From positions 62,001 to 126,000 of the forward strand of contig CAKUDB010000001.1 of the NCBI GenBank assembly GCA_934644775.1: 64,000 nucleotides of DNA. Reading direction: 5' to 3'. Of the stretch, positions 41,866 to 49,174 are shown piece after piece. Below the pieces are notes generated by a model. It searched no databases, had not been told where the DNA came from, and saw only the letters and a program-made list of their open reading frames with translations. Positions within the stretch are counted from its first letter, which is position 1; each line of letters begins with the position of its first letter. The position numbers and the translations under genes were made by a program. This DNA comes from an uncultured bacterium. GTDB lineage: Bacteria > Vulcanimicrobiota > Xenobia > Xenobiales > Xenobiaceae.

Positions 41866-41896
41866 TTTCGATTCAGCTAGTATAAGGAAATCGAAA
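41866..41896 (+). promoter_or_regulatory. Cluster inverted repeat, copy at gene 4
   Basis: TTTCGATT (41866-41873) pairs perfectly with AATCGAAA (41889-41896), with a TAGTAT (-10-like) element at 41878-41883 in the loop and GGAGG directly after. Relative to gene 3 one G-C pair has become A-T on both arms. Confidence 0.6.
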
Positions 41897-41910
41897 GGTG
41901 GAGGTATGTT

Positions 41911-43596
41911 ATGGGAATGATGTCAACCACAGCATCTATGGCTCAAATGATGTCCAATCAGCAGCAAATGCAGCAACAGGTTCAAGAACAGCAAGATAAA
42001 AAATCTTTCTTGGGTAAGCTCGCCGGTGGTTTGCTTGGTGGGGTAACTGGTTTCTGTATAGGCGGTCCGATTGGTGCTTTTATAGGCGCTGGTGCTGGTT
42101 TGGTAGCTGCCAAAGGTGCCGAAAAAGTTTTCTCGACCGAAACTGGCGGTAAGGTTGGCGGCGGTGTAGCTGGCGGTGTAGTTGGTGCTGCTTTGGGTGG
42201 CCCTATTGGTGCCGGTTTGGGGGCTATGATCGGCTCTAAGATTGGCGGTAGCGTCGGTTCTAATAACGAAACTCTTAATAACTTCATCAATGGTGGAAAC
42301 AGCGGGTTCGGATTGGGCAATGGCTATGGAGCTTTGGGCGGTTTCTCCCCTTCATTTAATCCCGTTGGCACTACCGGTTTATTCACCCCGATGCAAGGCC
42401 TGGGTGTAGGCGGCAAGATGATCAACTTTAAGGGCGGCCTTTTGAATGATACTGCTATCCGCTTCGGTACTGGTAATAATGATGTTATCAATATGAACGG
42501 CGGTTTTGGCAACGATACTCTCCGCGCTTATGGCGGTGGCGGCCATGATCGTATCAAGGTCAACGGCGGCGTTGGTAGAGACGATATCCGCGTCGGTGGC
42601 GGTAAGGGCAACGATCAAGTATTGGTTAACGGTGGTGCCGGCAACGACAGAGTTCGGGTTGACGGCGGCGAAGGTAACGATGCTATCCGCGTTAATGGTG
42701 GTTCCGGTCGCGACAATATCAATATCAATGGCGGCAAAGGCAACGACATTATTGTGGCTGACGGCGGCTCCGGTAACGATCGCATCTTCGTCAACGGTGG
42801 CGAGGGTAACGACCGCATTATCGCCGACGGTGGCTCGGGCAACGATTTCATGGTAATTAACGGCGGTAAAGGTAACGACGAAATTGTTGCTACCGGTGGC
42901 AAAGGCAACGATCGAGTGATTATCAATGGCGGTGAAGGTAACGACAGAATTAAGTATGTTGTCGATGAAGGCCGAGACAGAGTTAATATTAACGGCGGCC
43001 AGGGCAACGATCGCTTCACACTCCAAGTCAAGCCCGGCGATAATGTCACTGTAGTAGATAAAGATGGCAACGTTCTTTATAAGCAGGGTGAAGGCAAGGG
43101 CACTACCGTTACTGTAGATAATATCAATGAGTTTAGCGTTCAGGGGCAGAATGGCGAGCCTATCTTCTCAGCTGCCAACTATGGCGGCGGTTTCCAGGCT
43201 GTTCCCGCTGGTCTGTTCGAGCTTAAAGATGCTATGTCCCAGATGAATGAACTCTTCGGTAATTATGGTGGCTTCGGTAACTATGGTGGCTTCGGTAACT
43301 ATGGTGGCTTCGGCAACTACGGTAGCTTCGGCAACTACGGTAGCTTCGGTAATTATGGCGGTTTCGACAATTATGGTGGCTTAAGTACCCTTCAGGGCGG
43401 TTATACCGGTGGAGGCAGCCTTTCTACGGCTGCTTCTATCGCTCAGATGCAGGCTAATGATTACCGGAATGCCCAGATGATTTATGCCATGATGCAAATG
43501 CAGCAGCAAATGCCGATGTATACGCCTACTTACGACTACTCTAATATGTTCTTTGGCAACAACTATATGGGTGCCCAGAACGTGTATGCCAGGTAG
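41911..43596 (+). CDS. Glycine-rich cluster protein 4 (zipper plus RTX-like 11-mer repeats)
   Basis: This 561-residue product has four parts: a Gln/Met-rich N-terminus; a glycine-zipper domain (about 31-116) with KKSFLGKLAGGLLGG and GFCIGGPIGAFIGAG (C49); 18 uninterrupted 11-residue repeats of form GGxGNDxhxhx (175-372); and a beta-like cap (373-420). Seven FGNYGG hexapeptides (449-490) and a Met/Gln/Tyr-rich tail follow. GG-x-G-x-D resembles the calcium-binding RTX nonapeptide, but the period is 11, not 9. There is no signal peptide and no type I secretion genes nearby. GGTGGAGGT lies before the ATG. Possibly an adhesin, toxin or envelope-matrix protein; function unknown. Confidence 0.75.
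   Translation: MGMMSTTASMAQMMSNQQQMQQQVQEQQDKKSFLGKLAGGLLGGVTGFCIGGPIGAFIGAGAGLVAAKGAEKVFSTETGGKVGGGVAGGVVGAALGGPIGAGLGAMIGSKIGGSVGSNNETLNNFINGGNSGFGLGNGYGALGGFSPSFNPVGTTGLFTPMQGLGVGGKMINFKGGLLNDTAIRFGTGNNDVINMNGGFGNDTLRAYGGGGHDRIKVNGGVGRDDIRVGGGKGNDQVLVNGGAGNDRVRVDGGEGNDAIRVNGGSGRDNININGGKGNDIIVADGGSGNDRIFVNGGEGNDRIIADGGSGNDFMVINGGKGNDEIVATGGKGNDRVIINGGEGNDRIKYVVDEGRDRVNINGGQGNDRFTLQVKPGDNVTVVDKDGNVLYKQGEGKGTTVTVDNINEFSVQGQNGEPIFSAANYGGGFQAVPAGLFELKDAMSQMNELFGNYGGFGNYGGFGNYGGFGNYGSFGNYGSFGNYGGFDNYGGLSTLQGGYTGGGSLSTAASIAQMQANDYRNAQMIYAMMQMQQQMPMYTPTYDYSNMFFGNNYMGAQNVYAR
42433..43026 (+). repeat. 18 x 33-bp coding repeat (11-residue units)
   Basis: Eighteen in-frame units of exactly 33 bases encode the consensus GGxGNDxhxhx. 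The first two (GGLLNDTAIRF, GTGNNDVINMN) and the seventeenth (VDEGRDRVNIN) are degenerate, and the others are well kept. Codon choice varies between units, so selection is on the protein. Confidence 0.9.
43255..43380 (+). repeat. 7 x 18-bp coding repeat (FGNYGG)
   Basis: Seven in-frame hexapeptide units FGNYGG/FGNYGS/FDNYGG occur near the end of cluster protein 4. Adjacent units are nearly identical in DNA, so unit number is likely to vary by slippage. Confidence 0.9.
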
Positions 43597-43622
43597 AAAC
43601 TGGGCTTATCGGCTTAGAGTTA

Positions 43623-43733
43623 CCCCTTCTTTAAAAAGTAAAGAAGGGGAGTAGCTCTCTAGCTAAGCCAAGTTAAAAGAGGGCCTCAGCCGCCGGGAAT
43701 TATTTCTTAGCTGTTGGGGCTCTCTTTTTTTTG
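43623..43733 (+). terminator. Tandem hairpins ending cluster gene 4
   Basis: A perfect 10-bp hairpin CCCCTTCTTT / AAAGAAGGGG (43623-43649) is followed by a second stem, AGAGGGCC with GGGGCTCTCT (43678-43725), and an eight-T run. Confidence 0.75.
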
Positions 43734-43869
43734 CTGATAACTAAGTCGTTTTGGCAGGTTTGCTGCTGCCAGTTACTAAAGAGCCAAGAGTCTTGGCAGC
43801 TAAATAGGTTTAGTTTTCAAGTAGGGAGCAGATAAGTTCTGCCGTTTTTTTTGTCGATGGTTTTTTGCT

Positions 43870-44691
43870 ATGGAAAAGAAGTTCGCTTTTAAAGCTTGTA
43901 TTGTAGGATGTGGCCAAATGGGTGAAGCGATTCTTAAGTCGCTTTTGGGTAAAGGCACCTTGGCTGCAAAAGAGTTAGTGGTCGCTGAAACTAATGGCCC
44001 AACTGGAGAGAGGATAAAAGATACTTATAAAGTTGAAGTAGGGGGCGATATATTCCAGGCTGCTACCCAAAGCCGGTTAATTATTATAGCCGTCAAGCCG
44101 CCTGTTGTACCGACTGTCGGCGCAATATTGGCCAATAAATTAAATAAAGAGCAACTAATTATCAGTATCGCTGCTGGTGTAACTTTAGGCCAACTAAGCC
44201 AGATATTTAACCATAAGCGGGTAGTGCGGGCTATGCCCAATTTGGCTGCCCAAATTGCTCAGGCGGCTACCGTTTGGACATCCCCAGTTGAACTTGACGA
44301 GCTGGGGCGCAGGGAAGCTGAAGAAGTTTTGGGTAGCTTAGGTGAGATTGTTTATGTGGCTAACGATCATTTAGTTGACGTCGGCACAGCGATCTCCGGA
44401 TCTGGCCCGGCTTATCAATATCTTTTTATGGAAGCTTTAACTGATGCCGGAGTCCGCTTGGGGCTAACTCGTCAACAGGCAGCTAAACTAACTTTAGATA
44501 TGGTACGTGGGGCAGCCAATTTAGCCGCCGAGAGTCGAGAAACTTTTAATGAGCTTCGCTATAAGGTAACTACGCCTGGTGGAACTACGGCGGCAGCGGT
44601 TAGCTGTTTGGAAAAGGGGGCTTTGCGAGCCCTAGTCGACCAAGCGGCCGAAGTTTGCTACCAAAAGAGTCAGCAGTTGGCTAAAATGTAA
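43870..44691 (+). CDS. proC: Pyrroline-5-carboxylate reductase
   Basis: The 273-residue enzyme catalyses the last step of proline synthesis with NAD(P)H. The Rossmann motif is CIVGCGQMGEAIL (residues 9-21). The P5C-binding region SGSGPAYQYLFMEALTDAGV and the C-terminal TTPGGTTAAAVSCLEKGALR are intact. No clear ribosome site is seen before the ATG. Its position between the glycine-rich cluster and ecfT is atypical. Confidence 0.95.
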   Translation: MEKKFAFKACIVGCGQMGEAILKSLLGKGTLAAKELVVAETNGPTGERIKDTYKVEVGGDIFQAATQSRLIIIAVKPPVVPTVGAILANKLNKEQLIISIAAGVTLGQLSQIFNHKRVVRAMPNLAAQIAQAATVWTSPVELDELGRREAEEVLGSLGEIVYVANDHLVDVGTAISGSGPAYQYLFMEALTDAGVRLGLTRQQAAKLTLDMVRGAANLAAESRETFNELRYKVTTPGGTTAAAVSCLEKGALRALVDQAAEVCYQKSQQLAKM

Positions 44692-44719
44692 GAGGTGTAA
44701 CATCAAAATTCTCAGCAAT

Positions 44720-45508
44720 TTGACTTTAGGCCAATATGTGCCGGGAAATAGTTTTATGCACAAATTGGATCCCCGAACCAAATTGAGCATAGTAGGTTTG
44801 GCTATGGTAGCTATCTTTTTACTCGACAGTCCGCTCGAGTTGTTAGTTGCCGGTATAGCCGCCTTTTTACTGGGAGTTATGGCCAATCTTAAGGCCAACT
44901 TTATGCTGCGCGGATTGCGTTTCGTCTGGTTTTTTGCCTTCTTTTCCCTTATTTTTAATATGTTCTTGGTGCCGGGAGAGGCTATTTTCTCTTGGGGAGA
45001 TTGGCGTATAACTTATGCCGGAATTGAGCGCGGCGTGGCTATGGGGTTGCGTCTAGTTATCTTGGTTTTGCTCACTTCCTTATTATCTCTAACTACCTCT
45101 CCAATATCACTTACTGACGGTATGGAAAAATTGCTTTCTCCTTGGCGTCGCTTAGGAATACCTGCTCATGAGTTGGCTATGGTCTCCACCATAGCTTTGC
45201 GCTTTGTACCTACTTTAGCTCAAGAGACAGAAACTATAGTTAAGGTACAACTAGCTCGGGGAGCCGCTTTGGATCGGGGCAATATTATGCAAAGGTTGCG
45301 CTCAGTTATGCCTATAATGATTCCGCTCTTTGTCAGTGCCTTTCGCCATGCCGAAGATTTGGCTTGGGCTATGGAAGCTCGTTGTTATCGAGGAGGCCAA
45401 GGGCGCACCCGTTTGCGCGAGCTCAATTTTGGCTCAAATGACGTGGCCGCCATAGCCGTTGTTGTTAGCTTTTTTGTTTTACTTAAAGCTGGGGAGTGGA
45501 TACTTTAA
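44720..45508 (+). CDS. ecfT: ECF transporter transmembrane subunit EcfT
   Basis: The product is a 262-residue membrane scaffold for the EcfA1/EcfA2 ATPases, with five or so TM helices. The cytoplasmic coupling helices show ARGAALDRGNIMQRLR and AMEARCYRGGQGRTRLREL, the two A-R-G/A-R-C motifs of EcfT. LGQYVPGNSFMHKLDPRTKL is the family N-terminus. The annotated TTG 44720 has no ribosome site; the frame is open upstream and an ATC at 44702, 5-6 bases after AGAGGTG, is better placed, so the true start may be non-AUG. Confidence 0.9.
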   Translation: MTLGQYVPGNSFMHKLDPRTKLSIVGLAMVAIFLLDSPLELLVAGIAAFLLGVMANLKANFMLRGLRFVWFFAFFSLIFNMFLVPGEAIFSWGDWRITYAGIERGVAMGLRLVILVLLTSLLSLTTSPISLTDGMEKLLSPWRRLGIPAHELAMVSTIALRFVPTLAQETETIVKVQLARGAALDRGNIMQRLRSVMPIMIPLFVSAFRHAEDLAWAMEARCYRGGQGRTRLRELNFGSNDVAAIAVVVSFFVLLKAGEWIL

Positions 45509-46326
45509 TGGAAGAAGAGCGCAAAAATATCGTCTATAAAGTTACTATTGCTTACGATGGTACGGCTTTTGTTGGCTTTCAAAGCCAGGCCAAGGCCAAA
45601 GTATTGCCCACTATTCAGGATGCTTTAGAAGAAAAGCTACTTTTTGTTTTTGCTAAGCCTATTTCTATTAGAGTAGCGGGACGTACCGACGCCGGAGTTC
45701 ACGCTCTGGGGCAGGTCTTCTCTTTCCGTACTCCTATAGATCGCTCCGAAGAGGTGCTTTTTAAGGCTTTAAATTCTCTATTGCCGGATACTATTAAGGT
45801 ATTGAGTGTAAGTAAGGAGGTCGATTCTTTTCATGCTCGCTTTACAGCTAAAGCGCGGGAGTATGAATATCTGATCAAGGATAATTCCCCAGTAGATCCT
45901 TTCTTTCGGGATCGTATTCTCTATGTTAAACAAAGGTTAAATATAGAACTTATGCGCCAGGCTGGGCAGTATCTTATCGGCAGCCATGATTTTGCCACTT
46001 TCGGCTCCCAAGTTCCCCAGGGTGAGTCTACTATTAGGCGCTTGAATAAAATAACCTTTAGCGAAACTGCCGTAAGCGGGCCTGGCCCTTTCGCTGCCGT
46101 TGGCCACTTAATAGTTATGTATATAGAAGCTAACGCTTTTTTGCGCCGTATGGTGCGCATGATTTGCGGCTCGCTTATTAAGGTTGGTATAGGTGAGTGG
46201 AAACCGGAAAAGATTAAGGAAATATTAGAAAAAGGCGATCCTAGCTATTGTGCTCCTCCGGCCCATCCGGGAGGTCTCTATCTTAAATCTGTCAGTTATG
46301 CGCAGGATCGGTGCGACGATATTTAG
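45508..46326 (+). CDS. truA: tRNA pseudouridine(38-40) synthase TruA
   Basis: This 272-residue enzyme isomerises uridines 38-40 in the anticodon arm of tRNA. The catalytic Asp is in RVAGRTDAGVHALGQV. ATG 45508 overlaps the ecfT stop (TAATG), with GGGGAG upstream; an in-frame GTG at 45496 would add 4 residues. The ecfT-truA pairing is common, but the usual rplM-rpsI do not follow. Confidence 0.95.
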   Translation: MEEERKNIVYKVTIAYDGTAFVGFQSQAKAKVLPTIQDALEEKLLFVFAKPISIRVAGRTDAGVHALGQVFSFRTPIDRSEEVLFKALNSLLPDTIKVLSVSKEVDSFHARFTAKAREYEYLIKDNSPVDPFFRDRILYVKQRLNIELMRQAGQYLIGSHDFATFGSQVPQGESTIRRLNKITFSETAVSGPGPFAAVGHLIVMYIEANAFLRRMVRMICGSLIKVGIGEWKPEKIKEILEKGDPSYCAPPAHPGGLYLKSVSYAQDRCDDI

Positions 46327-46380
46327 AAACTTCAGGGAGTAAACATCCCCTTGGATAGATTGTTGTTTGGAGGCCCTGCT

Positions 46381-46665
46381 ATGGAAAATGAGTTTGAAGC
46401 TAAATTAAGCGCCGCTGCCGATAAATTAGGTTTGGCCATGAAGGCTGCTCCTGAAGCTGAGCGTGAGATTTTAAAAAGCATGTACGCCGATTATAAGCGC
46501 TTTGTAGAAGAAAATTCCGATAAGCAGGACGTTTCTGCTCTCTTCGCTATGGGTATTATTAGTAATAATGATATAAAGACCGAAGCTGTTATCGAAGCTG
46601 CTGTCGAATATATAGATACCGACCTTGAATACTGCCGCTGGCGTCAGAAGTCTTTACAGAAGTAA
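46381..46665 (+). CDS. Small acidic helical protein of unknown function
   Basis: The 94-residue product (MENEFEAKLSAAADKLGLAM...) is predicted all helical and Glu/Ala-rich, with no TM segment or signal peptide, and no family is recognised. ATG 46381 is preserved by GGAGG 8 bases upstream; a TTG at 46351 is less likely. It may be co-transcribed with truA (54-base gap) and is followed by a strong hairpin. Confidence 0.6.
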   Translation: MENEFEAKLSAAADKLGLAMKAAPEAEREILKSMYADYKRFVEENSDKQDVSALFAMGIISNNDIKTEAVIEAAVEYIDTDLEYCRWRQKSLQK

Positions 46666-46707
46666 GTATCATATTTAACTACAGCCATTGGACTGTGATT
46701 TTAACTT

Positions 46708-46744
46708 AGGGGCCCGAGCATAGATTTTTGTTCGGGCCCCTTTG
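46708..46744 (+). terminator. Terminator after the small acidic protein gene
   Basis: AGGGGCCCGA (46708-46717) pairs perfectly with TCGGGCCCCT (46732-46741), followed by TTT. Confidence 0.65.
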
Positions 46745-46863
46745 GTAGGCCTGGCTAATAAATAAGCTCTTGTTGCTAGTAGCAAGTTGGAAAGCCCCCT
46801 TTAGGGGGTCTGTCGAAGCTAAATGGAGCTTCACCTAAATAAACGAAGGAGATTCACCTAAAG

Positions 46864-47952
46864 ATGCGCCAAAGTGGAGCTTTACCTTGTCAACTGATTG
46901 AAGAACTGATCAGCAGTCAGCGCATTATCTGTTCTGAGCCGGTTCCAGCCGGGAATATCCAACCGGCCAGTTTAGACTTACGCTTGGGCGCAAGAGGCTG
47001 GCGGGTAGAAGCTGCCTTCTTACCTCGTCAAGGGGAGCCTATCTCTGATTTATTGCTCAACAACTCTTTGGAAAGTATAGACTTAAGCCAACCTGTAGTC
47101 TTGCACGAAGGGTCTACTTACGTGGTAGAAATAGAAGAGCGCTTCAACTTACCTAGCTCGATCCACGCTTATGCCAATAATAAAAGTACAACCGGCCGTA
47201 TGAATGTCTGGACCCGTATTTTAGCTGACGGCGTCTCTCGCTTTGATAAGATCCCTCCCGGCTATAAGGGTAAAATTTACGCCATGATTACGCCGCGCTC
47301 TTGGTCTATAAAAGTTCGTCAAGGAAATACGCTTAATCAGGCTCGCTTGATTTGTGGCGACAATCATCTTTTAGATTTCGAATTAGAAATGCTCCATCAA
47401 GATACCGGTTTGGTATATGACAGTAAGGGTCAGCGTGAACGGGCTCTTATCGACAATGGGTTGCTTTTAACTATAGATTTACAACAAGATATTGTAGGCT
47501 ATAAAGCTATACCTTGCCAGGAGCCAGTAGATTTATGTAGCGGTATCCCCCAAAAAGGTAGCGACTACTTCGCTCCCATTAAAGCCAAAAATGGCGAAGT
47601 CCTTTTAAAGCGCGGTGAGTTTTATATATTATCTACCAAGGAATTTTTGCGCGTTCCGCCCGATTTAGCGGTAGAAATGATCGCTTATGATATTCACTCG
47701 GGTGAATATCGCTCCCATTATGCCGGTTTTTTCGATCCTGGTTTTGGCTACGGTGAAGATGGAAGGTTAAAAGGTACCCCGGCCGTTTTAGAATTAGATG
47801 TTCATGAAGATGTACTCTTCCGCCACTCCCAGCCTATTTGTAAAATGGCTTTTGAATATTTGCTGAAAAAACCGGAAAAAATTTATGGATCCGGTTTAGG
47901 CTCCCACTACCAGCAGCAGCGCGGTCCACAACTGGGGCGTCATTTTTGTTAA
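46864..47952 (+). CDS. dcd: Two-domain 2'-deoxycytidine 5'-triphosphate deaminase
   Basis: The 362-residue protein has two tandem dUTPase/DCD-like folds, as in the long DCD family known mainly from alphaproteobacteria, rather than the ~190-residue Dcd. GNIQPASLDLRLGARGWRV and YANNKSTTGRMNVWTRILAD mark the first half. The second half carries a repeat-like YFAPIKAKNGEVLLKRGEFYIL. It would convert dCTP to dUTP for thymidylate synthesis. GAAGGAG precedes the ATG. Confidence 0.85.
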   Translation: MRQSGALPCQLIEELISSQRIICSEPVPAGNIQPASLDLRLGARGWRVEAAFLPRQGEPISDLLLNNSLESIDLSQPVVLHEGSTYVVEIEERFNLPSSIHAYANNKSTTGRMNVWTRILADGVSRFDKIPPGYKGKIYAMITPRSWSIKVRQGNTLNQARLICGDNHLLDFELEMLHQDTGLVYDSKGQRERALIDNGLLLTIDLQQDIVGYKAIPCQEPVDLCSGIPQKGSDYFAPIKAKNGEVLLKRGEFYILSTKEFLRVPPDLAVEMIAYDIHSGEYRSHYAGFFDPGFGYGEDGRLKGTPAVLELDVHEDVLFRHSQPICKMAFEYLLKKPEKIYGSGLGSHYQQQRGPQLGRHFC

Positions 47953-47964
47953 CGAGGTTTTGGG

Positions 47965-49086
47965 GTGCGTTTTAGCTGGTACAACTTCGATTGGCCTTTG
48001 GTAATTTGTGCTTCTATTTTGCTCTTAATGGGCTTAGGTAATATTGCCAGCGCCACATTTTATGAGGGTATAAGTCAAGAATTTATACGCCAGGTAGGTA
48101 GCTTGGTCGTCGGAATCGGTATTTTTTTATTCTTTACTTTTGCCGATATAAAAATCTTTTTTCGCAACGGAAATTGGCTTTATATAGCCATTTTGATTCT
48201 GCTTTTTTCTGTTATCGTCGGCGGTGTCACTGTAAACGGGGCCAGGCGTTGGATCGAAGTACCTTTAATTGGACGCTTTCAACCGTCCGAAGTGGCCAAG
48301 CTGTTGTTAGTTATGTGTATGAGCCGCTATTTAAGTGGAAATAAAGATGGACGCTATAAAAAAGAAGCCCCTACTTTTATCCATTTTTGCTGGCTTTATT
48401 TCCTCTTGGGCTTTCCCACTTTGCTTATTGTTGCCCAACCAGACTTAGGCACAGCTATTGTCTTTGCCGGTGTAGGTAGTGCCATGATGTGGGTGGCTGG
48501 CTACGATTGGCGCTGGTTTGCTGGCCTATTTTGCTCCATCTTATTTATGCTTCCCCATATTTTGCATGAATACCAAAGAAAGCGCATTATGGTCTTTCTC
48601 AATCCGGAAGCTGATCCTATGGGAGACGGTTGGAATATTATTCAAGCTAAAATAGCCATAGGCTCGGGAGGCTTTTGGGGAAAAGGCTGGATGGAAGGTA
48701 CCCAAAACCGCCTAAGTTTTGTGCCCGAACACCATACCGATTTTATCTTTACAGTTATTGGCGAAGAGATGGGCTTTATAGGCTCTGTGTGTTTAATATT
48801 GTTGCTCGGCTGCTTAATTATGCGGGCTTGGCAATTAGCCTATCGAGCTCAGAGCGCTTATGACAGTTTTTTGGCCTTCGGCATAGGTACTCTGTTTTTT
48901 GTCCATACAGTGGGCAATATAGGCATGACTAGCGGCCTTTTGCCCGTCGTAGGTATTCCCCTGCCTTTGGTAAGCTATGGGGGAACTTCACTAATAGTAA
49001 ATATGGCCGCTTTGGGGCTACTTAATAATATTGCTCGCCGTATGCCTCCTTTAGAATTTGCCGGGCAAAAGGGCATCTTAGCTTAA
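47965..49086 (+). CDS. rodA: RodA/FtsW-type peptidoglycan glycosyltransferase
   Basis: The 373-residue SEDS membrane protein has about ten TM helices. The segments GARRWIEVPLIGRFQPSEVAK, VAQPDLGTAIVF, FVPEHHTDFIFTVIGEEMGF and PLPLVSYGGTSLIVNMAALG are typical. It polymerises lipid II during elongation. The length and the RWIEVP-x(3)-FQPSE form favour RodA over FtsW; no mreBCD or PBP2 gene is adjacent. GTG start, 12 bases after dcd. Confidence 0.9.
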   Translation: MRFSWYNFDWPLVICASILLLMGLGNIASATFYEGISQEFIRQVGSLVVGIGIFLFFTFADIKIFFRNGNWLYIAILILLFSVIVGGVTVNGARRWIEVPLIGRFQPSEVAKLLLVMCMSRYLSGNKDGRYKKEAPTFIHFCWLYFLLGFPTLLIVAQPDLGTAIVFAGVGSAMMWVAGYDWRWFAGLFCSILFMLPHILHEYQRKRIMVFLNPEADPMGDGWNIIQAKIAIGSGGFWGKGWMEGTQNRLSFVPEHHTDFIFTVIGEEMGFIGSVCLILLLGCLIMRAWQLAYRAQSAYDSFLAFGIGTLFFVHTVGNIGMTSGLLPVVGIPLPLVSYGGTSLIVNMAALGLLNNIARRMPPLEFAGQKGILA

Positions 49087-49174
49087 AATAAAGCTCTATT
49101 TAGGCAGGAAGGCCAAAACAAAAATATGAAATTGCTAAGGCTTAACTTTCATCCAAACTTTAAGAAGTAGAAAC

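Noticed and set aside
42433..43026. CRISPR-like array of regularly spaced 33-base repeats
   Set aside because: Units abut without spacers, stay in one reading frame and differ by synonymous codons; this is a coding tandem repeat.
42379..43070. Long antisense open frames (up to 215 residues) over the 11-residue repeats
   Set aside because: They mirror the periodic Gly-rich coding repeat on the other strand, have no ribosome sites, and give Val/Ala/Asn- or Pro/Leu-periodic nonsense sequences.
41911..43596. Classical RTX toxin with type I secretion
   Set aside because: Period is 11 not 9, and there is no HlyB/HlyD pair nearby; the HlyD-like adaptor at 3144 belongs to the RND pump.
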